Shown piece after piece: positions 9,817 through 21,262 of a stretch of DNA of 64,000 nt; the first letter of the stretch is position 1, and every line of letters begins with the position of its first letter. The notes under the pieces were generated by a model. That model was not told where the DNA came from, searched no databases, and saw only the letters and a program-made list of their open reading frames with translations. The translations under genes were made by a program, and so were the position numbers. Where the stretch lies: positions 5,270,001-5,334,000 of the forward strand of contig NC_072893.1 of NCBI RefSeq assembly GCF_027943255.1, written 5' to 3'. This stretch comes from Anastrepha obliqua (Eukaryota; Arthropoda; Insecta; Diptera; Tephritidae).

Positions 9817-12252
9817 TTTTCTCCAAATAAATTAAACTGAATTTTATTGCTAGCTGACTCCAGCATTGCTTTCGTATAAAACTTTCTACAGTAAATAACG
9901 CGAGGCATTAGAAGTGAAAATATATAGGCTTTAGATTTACTAAAAAAAGAAATAAACTCAGGGAACCGTAAATGAAAATCCTTAAGATAAGGCTTTACAA
10001 ATGTGTGTATGTATATTTTTTACAGAATTAAATAAACGTAATTTTAAAATATTCTATGCCTAAGGAAACATCGCAGCAACAACAAACAATACATTAAAAA
10101 AGAATAAACCAAAACAAAAAACTATTTGAGATTCCGTGTTGCATATTTGGCGCTTATGTTTATTCAATTTTTAATTGAAATACATCAACAAATCACAGTG
10201 CAAAAAGAGAGTGAAGTCCAAACTTAAGATAAAAAGCACAATTTATTGAGAATATGTCTCGTTAAACGCATGCAAGGAACAATGCAATTTTATTAAAAAC
10301 TTTCATCTGTGTATCATTTGTGGTCCTAAACACTCACGCACACACACATACACATACTACAATATAATAAAGGGCAAGGTAATTTGCAATAAATATAATA
10401 AAAGAGCGCCCAAATAAATCAAATAATGTCGATGAATCGAATTTGTTACAAATTACCTGGAAGAAGAAATGATGTTCCAATATTATTGTATTTGTATCTG
10501 TCTAATGTTAAGTATCTAATAATTTATAAAGCGAAAAAGAAAAATGTAAAAAAAAAGATTAAAAAAGTTGAAAAAAGGAAAGTAAAAATAAGTAATTTGA
10601 AGAATTTTTGTACAAAACTGTAAAATAAAAAAAAAAATATTTACACAATGTATTGTACAACTTTAAATTAAAGCAAAGCTAAAAAAATCGAAATAATAGT
10701 TTATAATAATAATTTGTAATGTCATTGCATAGTGGGGAATTGTATTCTTACTCAACGATGTAACGAAGTCGGATCCGCTCAATAAAAATGGTTCGAAGTA
10801 AAGAAAAAACTATTAATTTAAAACACGGCGATTTTTCGAAATCTGAAGTATTTAAAATTTGTTTGTTGAGTAAGGCTGAAAGACCACGCTGCTACAATAA
10901 CAAGAAACCACGATGCTTTGACAAAAAGCGAGTACAATTGAACCGTTTCATATACGATGTACACCTTCCATGAAGGTCTTAGGTTAATTTATAAACACAT
11001 TACACCAAGTAGCCTTAAATAAATTCCCTTCAAAATGAAATGAACCCGGAATCAAAAAGAAAGAAATCAAATAACAGATAAAGCACTAAAAATGTCAGGT
11101 GTTAAATAACAGAGACGCGCCGGACGGTAATGTTATCAACAAAAAAAAAAAAAAAACAATGCGAGCAGGCTTTCATAACGGGCTCTAAATACACATATTG
11201 ATAAATTTAACAAATACATGAAAGACTTAAGAAGCAAAATGAAACGAATCCTAGAAGATTGTATAAAATTCTTTAAGTATCGTGTAAAACTTCAAAGTAA
11301 AGAGCTACATTTATATATAATAGTAAAAAATTTATACTTTCGTGAATGAAAATGAACTCAGAAAAGCCGGATGTGATTAATTGTAATTGTATGTATTTGT
11401 TAGGCTCAAATCTCTTAATACCCATCAACCTTGCACACCGTTTCTTTTTTTTCGTTTTTTGTTTACATATTTGCGGAAAACCGATCGTAACGTATATATT
11501 TTGTTGCACATCTTTTAAATAATTATACACCTAGTTTGAATATGCAATTTTGTATTTTGCATCTGCCATTATTTACTTATTATTGTCACTTTTCCAAAAG
11601 ATCATGGTAGATAGAAAAATTTAAGATCGGGCAAAATTGCTGAGTTAATCTTCAGCGCACACAAATTAACAAAAAACGCATATAATGTAAATTAAAAATA
11701 GTAAAAAATTTAACCAAAAAAAAAAAACACCCACCTAAAATTTCCCCACAAAATCCATTTATCCTATCATTCTTCATTTATCCAAATTAATAATTTCTTT
11801 CCAACACAAATACACCAAATACACCACTCTTTGCCAAACCAAAAAAGGGAAAATGCTTAAAACTCTGAAAACTGCTCTGCTATTTGTAATGTAAGCAAAT
11901 TGTCGATGTAACTATTGATGTAGAGCCAACAAAGAACGAAAAGAAAACAATAAATAGAGAACAATAAATGCATTATTCCAATTCAAAAGGAGCAAACAAA
12001 AAACAAACAGGAATTTCATTTACTGAGAGGGAGAACGAAAGGTAAGATATCTTTTTAATGTAAGTAAAAGTAATTTATTGGAAACTAATCAGTCGAAAAG
12101 AGAGATCTTTGGAGTTCTGAGTTCTTGCCTTTGGGGTTCTCCGGGTCATGCTCCATTGTATGTGTAAAAAGACAGCCGGTGCAGTGTAAAGTAATATCTC
12201 TGTGCCAATTTGAGATGCAATTATGGAGTTTGTCCGAAAACGCTTTATTATA
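9817..12252. other. About 2.4 kb without recognisable genes
   Basis: AT-rich throughout with many A-runs. Short open frames (for example 10426-10623, Lys-rich, and 10788-10973) have low-complexity composition and no recognisable domain. I see no RNA gene, TIR pair or SINE. It could be intron, 3' UTR or ancient repeat. Confidence 0.4.
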
Positions 12253-12391
12253 AAGGGTGATTTTTTAAGAGCTATAGGAAAGTTTTTCAAAAAAACACAC
12301 ATGAAATTCAGAAAAATGCATGATATTTTTATTTAAATCGATAGTACAGTCCATATAATTTAATGTTTCCGGATTATTTCATGCAAATGTT

Positions 12392-12805
12392 TCAAATGGT
12401 CCATCCACTTAGTCCAATTTTGTTATACACTTTCCAATGTTTCGGCCGGTATGTCACATATAAATGTTGAATGTTGTCTTTCAATACGTTAATTGAAGCA
12501 GGCTTGTCTGAATAGACATGAGCTTTAACATAGCCCCACAAAAAATAATCTAAAGGCGTTATATCGCACGATCTGGGTGGCCAATTGACAGGTCCCGAAC
12601 GTGAAATAAAATGTTCACCGAACTCGCTTCTCAACAAGTCCATTGTTATGCGTGCTGTGTGGCATGTGGCACCGTCTTGCTGAATCCACATGTCATGCAA
12701 GTCAAGCTCTTGTATTTTGGGCAAAAAAAGTTGGATATCATTTCAAATTTTCCACGTTGTTGAGTAACAGAGGCCCAATTGCTGCGAACGGCGACGAATC
12801 GATAA
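12392..12805 (-). pseudogene. Mariner-like transposase, C-terminal part
   Basis: In minus sense it first reads SIRRRSQQLGLCYSTTWK (end of the N-terminal DNA-binding region). An internal deletion follows, and it resumes at LPKIQELDLHDMWIQQDGATCHTA. It continues with the WPPRSCDITPLDYFLWGYVKAHVY block, which carries the last catalytic Asp. The D in IQQDGA is kept; the first catalytic Asp region is in the deleted part. The element was therefore already non-autonomous before it was split. The N-terminal partner lies at 16215-16523. Confidence 0.82.
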
Positions 12806-15800
12806 CACAGTCCTGCGAGGGTGAGTTTCTAGAATGGCTGTACTTGTTTCTTGTAGTTTTTTATGCGCTGAAAACGAATCTGACCTTCAAAATGCTCCAT
12901 CACGTCAGGATTTTTGGTAAATGAAGCCTAAAAGGTCAAAAAATGGCCATTTTAGCCATTTTTGATAATTTTTTTTGGGATAGAAATTTTTTTTTTTCAA
13001 TTTTCGACGAAAAGGTTGCATAGTAGAACGCTTTAGCTTTAAAACCCATTTTTTTAAATTATTGTACGATTTTTTTAAAAAAAGTTATGACATTTTGAAA
13101 TTAACAGTTTCAGTTACGCCAATAGACGTTATACCCAACGATTCTTTAGACAGTTCTTGGGAAAAATATTTTCCAAAAAATCTGGTTTCTACCTTATTGG
13201 CTTGAAATTTTTTAATCGGGGGTTTTTGGGATCGCTGATTACGAATCTGAAGTCGGATTTTAAAAATTCAAAATGGCGAATCCAATATGGCGGACAAATT
13301 TTACAAAAAATGATCGGATTTCCTTGAAACTCGTCACTCGGGGGTTTTCGGGGTCACTGATTACGAATCTGAAGTCGGATTTTCAAAATTCAAAATGGCG
13401 AATCCAATATGGCAGAAAAAAAATTAAAAACTCCTTGTATTCGCTTGAAATTTGTTAGTCGGGGGTTTTGGAGGTCGCTGATTGCGAATCTAAACTCAAA
13501 TTTTCAAAATTCAAAATGGCAAAATGACGTATTTTATTAGAAATTGTCGGAATACCTTGAAAATCGTAACTCGGAGGTTTTTTTGGTCACTTATACAAAA
13601 TCTATTGTCAGTTTTTAAAAATTCAAAATTTCCGTTCCAAAATGGCCTACATTTTTGAAAGAATTTTAATAGAATTTCGTTTCTCTGAGGTTTTTGAACC
13701 AGTTAAGGCTGCAAAAAAAATTAAACTATTTAACGTGAAAACGGAGGACAAACCTAACGGAGGACGACTGTTGACCTAAGATCATTGATATTATTTTTAA
13801 ATCACCGCAAATGACCCACTTATGCTCATCATATTTTACATAAGTAAGTAGTGTTGCGATATTGTCGTAGGTTTCTTTCATTTGAACAGAGTGAGCAATG
13901 GGTATAGAAGCATACTTACTCCCATTATGCAATAAGACTGCCTTTAAACTTCTTTTCGATGAATCTATGAATAAGCGCCAATCATTAGCATCATAGTTTT
14001 CGACTCCCAAACATTTCAATAATTCTGGTACATTGTTACAGAACACTAAAGACTCATGTTGTGAAAAGAAGTCTAGAAATTCTTTTTCTCTATTTCTATA
14101 CCAATAGAATGTAGTATCTTCCGCAAGTAAATTTTTTTCTTTTAGTCTTGATCCAAGGAGTTCAGCATTGTCTTTTGTAAGATTAAGGTCTCTAACGAGG
14201 TCATTTAAGTCACTCTGGGTGAAAAGTTGTGGTTCAGATCTGAATTCTTTATCAGAATAATCGACGTCAACACCAGTTTCATCAATACAATCATCTTCAC
14301 TTAGCTCCAAGGCATTTTTTGAAAAAGAAGGTGGCAATGGTGCAGGGATATTTTCATCTTCATAAAACACAGGTTTTGAAACAGAAGTGACAACAGGATA
14401 GGAAATATTATTTTTATTTTTTGCATTAAATCCGCCAACTTTGCACAAGCAAAAATAGCAATCGTCATGCGACTGAGGTTCTCGCCAAATCATAGGAATA
14501 TGAAATGGCATTTTCTTTCCATTTTTAGACCATGAGTTTAAAGTACAAGTGCAACTAATACAAACTGAATTAGGAACCCATGTTTTATCAAGATTCCTCA
14601 TCTCCATTTTAAAGTAGCCCTGGTAATTTATTTTAGTAATATAGATTCATTAATTTTTCGTCTCTGTTTTTCTGGAAGGTACCTCCCGCATATGTAACAA
14701 AATTTATCAGGAGAATTAATACAAATTCGTTTCGACATCTTTTTCACGTAAAACAAAAAAGGAGAAAGATGTATATTTTAAAACAATTGTGCAGAAAAGT
14801 ATTCGAAAATGCAGATTTATGATAACAGTATTGATAACAATCGTCACACTGTCTCATTCGAGAAGAAGTGGATTCGCGTTGAACACAGTCAAATGAAATT
14901 AGAAACAAATGACAAACGCTTGTTCCAAATCTTCATTCGACAAACTAAATTTACAAATTTATATCAAAGTATCCATATACTGAGACGTATACTGTTAAAT
15001 TAAAATATTAATTAATATTAAACAAGAACGTGTTGTACTAAAACAAAAGGTAAACGCTGTTTAATCCCTTTTACAGTGTTTGACCTCTATAAAGACAAAA
15101 CAAAATCGTGCCTTTAATGTATTTGACCGCTATAGTAGCACGACGGTTTTTGATGACTGCGGCTTCCCGAGAGTTGCGATGTGTGTTGAGCGATGACTGG
15201 CATCGGAATGACCAATTGACCAATGGAAACAGCGTCGAACTGAAGCTCGCTAGATGCATGATGGTGGGGAGTGCTGAGTCGCGGGACTCAGCTTCGCACT
15301 GATTGGCTCACGTTTGGCACGTGCACTACTATATATAATATATCGATCGATTTATCGACGTGAAATCCCCACTTGATGCTATTAATAGACTTTTCGGAAT
15401 TCCGAACGGTAAACAGTAACGAAATGTATACCGATAAAATATAAAAAATATCCGGTATATCAAAAAATTGCGGTCAAAAATTCAAAATTTAACTAATCTG
15501 TCTGAAAATGTGCGCACTGGTGTTTTGGGGTCCCTGAATCAGACTTCAGCGAATAAAACCGCCCCAGTAGACATTTTCATCCAGATCAGTTAAATTTTAA
15601 ATCTTTTTTCTAGCCATTTTAATTTTTGAAAATTTGAGTTTAGATTCGCAATCAGCGACCTCCAAAACCCCCGACTAACAAATTTCAAGCGAATACAAGG
15701 AGTTTTTAATTTTTTTTCTGCCATATTGGATTCGCCATTTTGAATTTTGAAAATCCGACTTCAGATTCGTAATCAGCGATCCCAAAAACCCCCGATTAAA

Positions 15801-16214
15801 AAATTTCAAGCCAATAAGGTAGAAACAAGATTTTTTGGAAAATATTTTTCCCAAGAACTGTCTAAAGAATCGTTGGGTATAACGTCTATTGGCGTAACTG
15901 AAACTGTTAATTTCAAAATGTCATAACTTTTTTTTTTAAAATCGTACAATAATTTTAAAAAATGGGTTTTAAAGCTAAAGAGTTGTACTATGCAACCTTT
16001 TCGTCGAAAATTGAAAAAAAAAATTTCTATCCCAAAAAAAATTATCAAAAATGGCTAAAATGCCCATTTTTTGACTTTTTAGGCTTCATTTACCAAAAAT
16101 CCTGACGTGATGGAGCATTTTGAAGGTCAGATTCGTTTTCAGCGCATAAAAAACTACAAGAAACAAGTACAGCCATTCTAGAAACTGAAAAAAGTTAAAT
16201 TTCGCAGGCCTGTG
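12806..16214 (-). mobile_element. Long-TIR DNA transposon with CACAG ends
   Basis: It starts CACAGTCCTGCGA and ends with the complement of CACAGGCCTGCGA, flanked by TAA at 12803-12805 and 16215-16217. The target is known because the interrupted mariner-like coding sequence rejoins there. The inverted arms are several hundred bp (about 12806-13515 and 15620-16214) and carry repeated ATTCAAAATGGCGAATCCAA modules, two on the left arm and fewer on the right. CACAG ends with a 3-bp target suggest the CACTA/Mirage/Chapaev group, but the class is my inference. The interior encodes a broken protein at 13726-14738. Confidence 0.75.
13726..14738 (-). pseudogene. Truncated protein of the long-TIR transposon
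   Basis: The start is ATG at 14736-14738 (MSKRICINSPDKFCYICG). A break near 14610-14640 separates this from a 293-codon open frame (13726-14607). Visible are paired cysteines of a zinc-binding head (CYICG, CISCTC, CYFC), a PVPP-like linker with an acidic patch, and NDWRLFIDSSKRSLKAVLLH. HKWVICGDLKIISMILGQQ comes next, and the frame is lost immediately after it. I know this protein family as widespread, uncharacterised, multi-copy transposon proteins in insects and hydra. The two conserved Asp residues (FIDSS, CGDLK) could be catalytic. The C-terminal half is missing. Confidence 0.65.
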
Positions 16215-16523
16215 TAATTGATGGTCATTATTAAGACTGGCCGATACAGCTGCGATATTTTCTTCAGTTCGCACTCTACGTAAGCGTGTTGGGGGTTTGA
16301 TGTCCAATAATGTAAATTTGGTTCTAAATTTAGTCACAATAGCTCGAATAGCCGCTTCAATGGGTCGATTAAACCGACCATAAAATGGAAGAAGCGCGCG
16401 ATAAACTTTCTTAACAGAACACGCATTTTTATAATAAAATTCAATGATTTGCAAGCGTTGTTCGTTTGTAAGACGATTCACGGTTAAATTATAGACCAAA
16501 GAAGAGGTTTTACAGTGAAACAA
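16086..16523 (-). pseudogene. Mariner-like transposase, N-terminal part
   Basis: In minus sense: VNRLTNEQRLQIIEFYYKNACSVKKVYRALL, then FNRPIEAAIRAIVTKF and PTRLRRVRTEENIAAVSASLNNDHQL. This is the paired-type helix-turn-helix DNA-binding region of this mariner-like family. True homology ends at HQL (about 16218), where the CACAG-ended transposon begins; the remaining codons to 16086 are read-through into its arm. The C-terminal partner is at 12392-12805. Confidence 0.82.
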
Positions 16524-16591
16524 AACACGAAACGTGCGTCAGCTGTTTAAAACAAATGTTTAAAAAGATAATAGCAAAAAAATCACCCGTT

Positions 16592-17289
16592 ATTATTACT
16601 TATACTTAATAAATCAACAGCATTTTTTAACGAATTCTTTTTGTCACATTATTTTAACTAGGGCTTATTTTCGGGGGATGTCTTATTTTCGGAAAAAGAC
16701 TGTATGGACGAATGAGTTGAGGTTTACTTTAGTTTTTTATAGGTTTGAAAAGTACGCTTGAGGAACGAAAACAAATGTAACACATAAACGCATTAGATTT
16801 GCATTTTAATACGTATTTTTTTATTTAAAACCATATCACTTGGATGTCCGAGTTCTTTATGGAGCCACTGTAGTTATTAAGAGTTTCACCTTATAATAGA
16901 AAAGTTGCAACAGGACGGTGCTACGATATGCTACACATTGCAAATGTCGGGAAGAGAATTAAGGTAAGTCAGTGTAGGATCTAGTTTCTCCCAATATATC
17001 TAATTTTACAATAAATTCTACTAATGTATACTATTCTTCGCGAGGTTATCTTCAAGATAAACGAAATAGGATTCGAATTGCGCCGAAATCTCATCGAATA
17101 ATCAAATCAAAAAGAATCAACATCTGTGAGCGTGCACGGTGCCGATGTGCAATGTTCAATACGTACGTCAATAAACAGTTAATGAATGAGTACAAGAAAG
17201 AGAAGTGTTTTTTTAATAAAAAAATATGTCCGAATTCGTCTCACAGCGCCAGTGAGAAAAGTTCAAATTAAGGCGAATGCATAGGCATA
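16592..17289. other. No gene seen
   Basis: It contains GGGCTTATTTTCGG followed by GTCTTATTTTCGG (about 16660-16695), a repeat phrase I associate with DNA-transposon ends but cannot pair here. The rest is unassigned. Confidence 0.35.
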
Positions 17290-18829
17290 CAGTGGTCACA
17301 CAATTTATTCGTACACCCTGCGTAGTACGTAGTATCGCTGTGACAATATATGGGATTTCAAGGAAAGCAGGCAGACGTAGCCAAATGCTGCAAAACATTT
17401 ATTCGTATACTTTCAGTTCGTGATATTGTTGCTACAAAAATAACAGTAAAAATCGTTTGTGTTTTTACTAATGTTGATGAAAATGAAATAATATAGCTTT
17501 TTTTAGTTTTTCTCGCTGATTCAGTTTCAGTTGCGCGTAATATCTTGATTGAAAGTGGCAAAATGGGACGAAGTGCGGATTTACCATTAGAAATACGTAA
17601 AATTGTTATTAAATTGTACATGGAAAACAAGTCTCTGCGCGAGATCGACAAAAAATTGGCAAATCGCATTATATGGTGCAAAGTGTTAATACCAATTACG
17701 TTAATACTGGTAAATCGGAAGCGAATCACCACCAAGGCGGAAGGCGAAAAATATTGCCTTCACGTGCGGAACGCGCCATAGTAGCATCAGTCGCGCAAAA
17801 TCCAAAAATAGCCCCCACGATACTATGCTGAAATATTCAAGAGTCTTTACATAAAAAAGTGAACCCATAAATAGTCGGTAATTATCTGTATAAAGCTGGT
17901 TATCAGAGCAGAGTGGCACGCCGCAAGCCCTACATTTCAGATATTAACAGAAAGAAGATATTGGAGTTCGCCAAATGCTTTATAAATGAGCCAGATTCTT
18001 TTTGAGAAAACGTTATTTAGTAATGACCCAAAATTTAGTGTTTCTGGATCAGATGGACCTCCAAAAGTTTGGCGAAAAGAAAATACAGAACATAATGAAA
18101 AAAATCGTATTCCTATAGTTAAGAATGGAGGAGGAAATGCAATGGTTTGGGGGTGCATAGTTGCATCTGGAGTAGGAAAAATGGTTTTTATTGATGATAA
18201 AATGGACACACATCTGTATTTAAACATTTTGAAGCATACTTTGCATGACAGTGCCGTTAAACTTAGACTGAATGCTAGAGGGTTCTTGTTCCAACAAGAC
18301 AATGACCCAAAACACTCATCTTATCTCGGGTAAGAATGGCTTAGTTACCACTGTAAGCAGCTAAAATATGCACCTCAATCACCGGATCTGAACCCAATTG
18401 AGCATGTCTACGAGCTCTTAAAAAGGAGAATCAGAAAGCACAAAATAACATCAACGGCGTCATTAAAGACAGTTTTAAGTGTTGAGTGGGACAAAATTGC
18501 AGCTAATGAAACCAAGGTATTGGTAAAAAGTATGCAACGACGTGTGTAAGCAGTTATTAAACCTTAAGGCGGTCCAACAAATTACTGAATACTCGTTTTT
18601 TCTATTATTTTTTCAATAAATTATTCTTTATTTGGCTATGTACGAATAAAGTTTTTGCATAAAATTGTGCCTTATTTCGTTATTGCCTAAAGTTCTCTAA
18701 TTCCAAAAATGAAATTGAAAGTTTTCTTTATGAATGTATAAAAATTTTGTTCGTTTGTTTACATCGCGCTAAGTATCAGGTGTGTCTGTTTATAAACTGT
18801 GAGTGCACGAATAAATTGTGTGACCACTA
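17290..18829 (+). mobile_element. Tc1-like transposon with double sites at each end
   Basis: The inverted termini CAGTGGTCACACAATTTATTCG (17290-17311) and its near-complement (ending about 18829) abut TA dinucleotides. The core motif TTTATTCGTAYAC occurs twice at the left (17304, 17398). Its complement occurs twice at the right (about 18640, 18804). This resembles the IR/DR arrangement of some Tc1 elements, with two transposase sites per end. Length is about 1.54 kb, usual for Tc1. It encodes one broken transposase on the plus strand. Confidence 0.85.
17563..18549 (+). pseudogene. Tc1-like DD34E transposase
   Basis: The start is ATG at 17563 (MGRSADLPLEIRKIVIKLYMENKSLREI, helix-turn-helix) and the stop is TAA at 18547-18549. 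The frame is lost around 17650-17985 and again near 18333. Conserved landmarks: FSNDPKF in place of the usual SDE motif, WGCIVASGVG, FQQDNDPKHS (second Asp kept) and APQSPDLNPIEHVYELLKRRI (final Glu kept). The altered first Asp region, where N precedes D, and the shifts make it inactive. Role in the family: cut-and-paste transposition into TA sites. Confidence 0.85.
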
Positions 18830-18900
18830 TATATTAGCCCTATTCTTTTCGCCAAGAGTTAGCAAGTGGCGAATAGATGAAGCAACTGCTACTAATGAAC

Positions 18901-19934
18901 ATATCGATGGTTTTCGAGAAAAGCGACACAACTCAAAATTCGGAGTTTTGCCGTTAAAAGCAAAAATCAACTACAGAGTTTATATATTTTTATCTGGAAA
19001 AGCGTCATAAGCGAATCTTGAAGCAATTCTGAGAGATGGCGTTAGTGTCGTTTTGTCAGGTGATCGAATTGGCGCGTCACTTATCTAGAAAACTGACCCA
19101 ACTCAAAAAATCCGGCTTTAAAGTCCTTAAACACTTAGATGGAGAGCTTGTAAAAATAAATGGTATTAGTCTCTTCAGAGTGGAAAAAAAGTCCCCTTTT
19201 ACTGTGTTTTATAAAACATCATTTTCCGACACTGATTTTATGAAATTTGAAGTAAAAAAAGCCCGAACATCGTCTACCCGTAGTAGTACTAGCAGTAATA
19301 GCGAATTAACAACTCTACCTGCGCTCAATCGCGCCTACAAGGGTAAACAGAAAGTTAAGGATAAAAAAAGGAAGGTTTATTAAACCTGATGGAATATCAT
19401 TCCAAAGTATTACTCTCAGTTCTACAATAACATCTAGGATTTTTCTTACCATTATGCCTTAAAAAAAGTATTTTTTATGTTCTACCATTCTGTTACCAAA
19501 GGATTTAATTGTTTTTGTTTTTGTTTTACTAGTTTATACAGAGGAAGTTTGTAAATGTTGTGTTACAATTTCTATTTTGTAATAAGAAATAATCAAAAAT
19601 AAATTGCTTTTTTGCTTTTGGCCCTACTACTCCTCGAAATGTATCTTAAAATTAAAAAAATATATAATATACATACATTTTTTAAATCTTTTCAGGAAAA
19701 ATGACACATTTGCGAAAAACTTACAATATTTCTTTTTGAAATAAGCTAAGAATGTAAAATATGTTATTTCCACAAAGCACTGTGGTATTATGATTGCACA
19801 AAACCAGTAGAATTGGAAAATATGCATAATTGTAATCAAAAACTTAAATTATCTATTTGCGTAATTTTAAAATTGATTTTCTACAAAACTTGTATTTTTG
19901 AATTATGTCACTTTTCTCGAAAACCATCGATATG
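18901..19934. mobile_element. Unidentified element bounded by ~39-bp inverted repeats
   Basis: ATATCGATGGTTTTCGAGAA (18901) continues into AAGCGACACAACTCAAAA. The same sequence is inverted at 19896-19934 with few mismatches. The 1.03-kb segment between encodes a 115-codon frame on the plus strand. I find no clear target duplication and cannot place the family. Confidence 0.5.
19036..19383 (+). CDS. Hypothetical 115-residue protein in the inverted-repeat element
   Basis: ATG at 19036, TAA at 19381. The N-terminal half is mixed alpha/beta-like (LARHLSRKLTQLKKSGFKVL, LVKINGISLFRVEKK). The C-terminal half is a Ser/Thr-rich linker (SSTRSSTSSNSELTT) ending in a strongly basic tail (KGKQKVKDKKRKV). 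The layout of a linker followed by a short basic Leu/Lys segment reminds me of small accessory ORFs found in insect DNA transposons, but I cannot name one. It lies wholly between the inverted repeats, so it is most likely element-encoded. No start context or expression evidence. Confidence 0.35.
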   Translation: MALVSFCQVIELARHLSRKLTQLKKSGFKVLKHLDGELVKINGISLFRVEKKSPFTVFYKTSFSDTDFMKFEVKKARTSSTRSSTSSNSELTTLPALNRAYKGKQKVKDKKRKVY

Positions 19935-19962
19935 TCGGCAATTGGGAATAGAGCTTAAGGCT

Positions 19963-20148
19963 TAAGGCCTCTTCTTTTACATGTGTTGGTAAGGCAGTGC
20001 GGTAAACTAGTCTAATGCGCTATAGCCGTACTCTCTACCAGCAAATCTTACTCGATATTTTTGTTGTTACTTTCGCATGCAAATTTCTCGTCGAGTTAGT
20101 CGAGTATAGAGATAGCGAGCGGGGAAATAGCGAATAGAAGAGGCCTTA
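19963..20148. mobile_element. Small MITE with AAGGCCTCTTCT ends
   Basis: AAGGCCTCTTCT at the left and AGAAGAGGCCTT at the right form perfect 12-bp inverted repeats around about 186 bp without coding potential. Inside are GATAGCGAGCGGGG and TACTCGATATTT words. TTA/TA lies next to both ends. The superfamily is not identifiable from this alone. Confidence 0.6.
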
Positions 20149-20151
20149 TGT

Positions 20152-20870
20152 ATGTATGTACATAGTTTCCCCTTGTGAGCAAAAGTGATCGCTTACGATC
20201 ATATAAAAAAATTGTTGCACCCAATCGAAACGATAAACAAAATAAGAGTGCTAAAACTCGTGTGCGAAAATTATACAGCCAAGACATCCATAAACATGGT
20301 TCTGTGGTTATGAAACATACGTCAAAGCAGACTTTAAGCAGTCTCGGGGCGCTGAGTATTATACTCCCCGAACGAGAGGAGGAGTCCCAGGTGTCTCTAA
20401 GCTAAAAATGTTGGACAAGTTCCCCAAAAAATATTTGGTGAGGCAAGCCGTCTGCCAGTGTGCAATGAACAGCAAAACGTTCATTACCACGGGCACTATA
20501 AATCAAGGAATTTATATGACGAAGTGTTTGCAAAAACGTTTGCTGCCATTCATAAGACAACATAAAGGCTCAGTTCTGTTCTGGCTCAAATTTGGCATCG
20601 TGCCATTATAGCCGTCTTGCCATGAGTTGAGAGATAAATATTGTTCAAAAGGACCACAACCCACCAAATTTTATGCAATGTGTCACCATTCAAAAATACT
20701 GGGTAATTGGTAAAAATTTCTGAAAACGAAAAAATATATTAAAAATGAGCAGCAGTTTAAAATGCATTGGCGGACAGCTGCAGATACCATAACAAAATCT
20801 GGTGCCCATCGCCTAATGAGCGAAGTGAAAACTAAATTGCGCCCTTTTGTTTATAACAAAGATAATTGAT
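20152..20870 (+). pseudogene. Mariner-like transposase remnant
   Basis: Plus-strand pieces in shifting frames. First comes KKIVAPNRNDKQNKSAKTRVRKLY; then MLDKFPKKYLVRQAVCQCAM and KTFITTGTINQGIYMTKCLQKRLLPFIRQHKG. The block LFWLKFGIVPL stands where a catalytic Asp block (FWPDLASCH-like) is expected, then QQFKMHWRTAADTITKSGAHRLM. Order and spacing match the C-terminal two-thirds of an insect mariner-like transposase. At least two frameshifts and a damaged catalytic block mean it is dead. Confidence 0.7.
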
Positions 20871-21000
20871 ACGAGTTTTTTGTTTAATGAAGAAGAAAAT
20901 AAAATAAAAATTGGTTTGATAGCTTATATAAATTTGATGTTACAACGATCCAACATTTTTCATGCTCATTCTTTCTCCTCTTCTTAATTGGCGCGATAAC

Positions 21001-21262
21001 CGCTTACGCCATGTTGGCCGAGTTTAAAAAAGTGCGCCAGTCGTTTCTTTCTCGTGCTAACCGGCGCCAATTGGACACACCAAGTGAAGCCAAGTCCTTA
21101 ACCACCTGATCCTTCCAACGCAGAGGAGGCCTTCCTCTTCCTCTGCTACCACCAGCTGGTACCGCATCGAATACTTCCAAAGCCGGAGCGATTGTATCCA
21201 TTCGGACGACATGACCCAGCCAGCGTAGCCGTTGGATCTTTATTCGCTGCGCATGTCCATTC
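21001..21262 (-). pseudogene. LINE reverse-transcriptase ORF, C-terminal tail
   Basis: In minus sense: AQRIKIQRLRWLGHVVRMDT, then ALEVFDAVPAGGSRGRGRPPLRWKDQV and LGVSNWRRLARERNDWR, ending in stop. RLRWLGHV plus GRGRPxLRWKDQV is the standard tail of an insect LINE reverse-transcriptase ORF. Only this end is present, as expected for a 5'-truncated insertion. A degraded relative lies at 56770-56990 on the other strand. Confidence 0.8.

Larger units (their letters stand above)
12253..16591 (-). mobile_element. Mariner-like element, internally deleted and split by a 3.4-kb transposon
   Basis: The outer ends share an inverted GGGTGATTTTTT: left at 12255-12266, right as the complement ending at 16588, each next to a TA. 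Removing the long-TIR insertion at 12806-16214 leaves a transposon of about 0.9 kb. Its minus-strand transposase pieces join exactly across a TAA target: the N-terminal part at 16215-16523 and the C-terminal part at 12392-12805. Confidence 0.75.

Noticed and set aside
10426..10623. Lys-rich 65-codon frame as a small gene
   Set aside because: Composition is that of A-rich DNA and there is no domain or conserved context.
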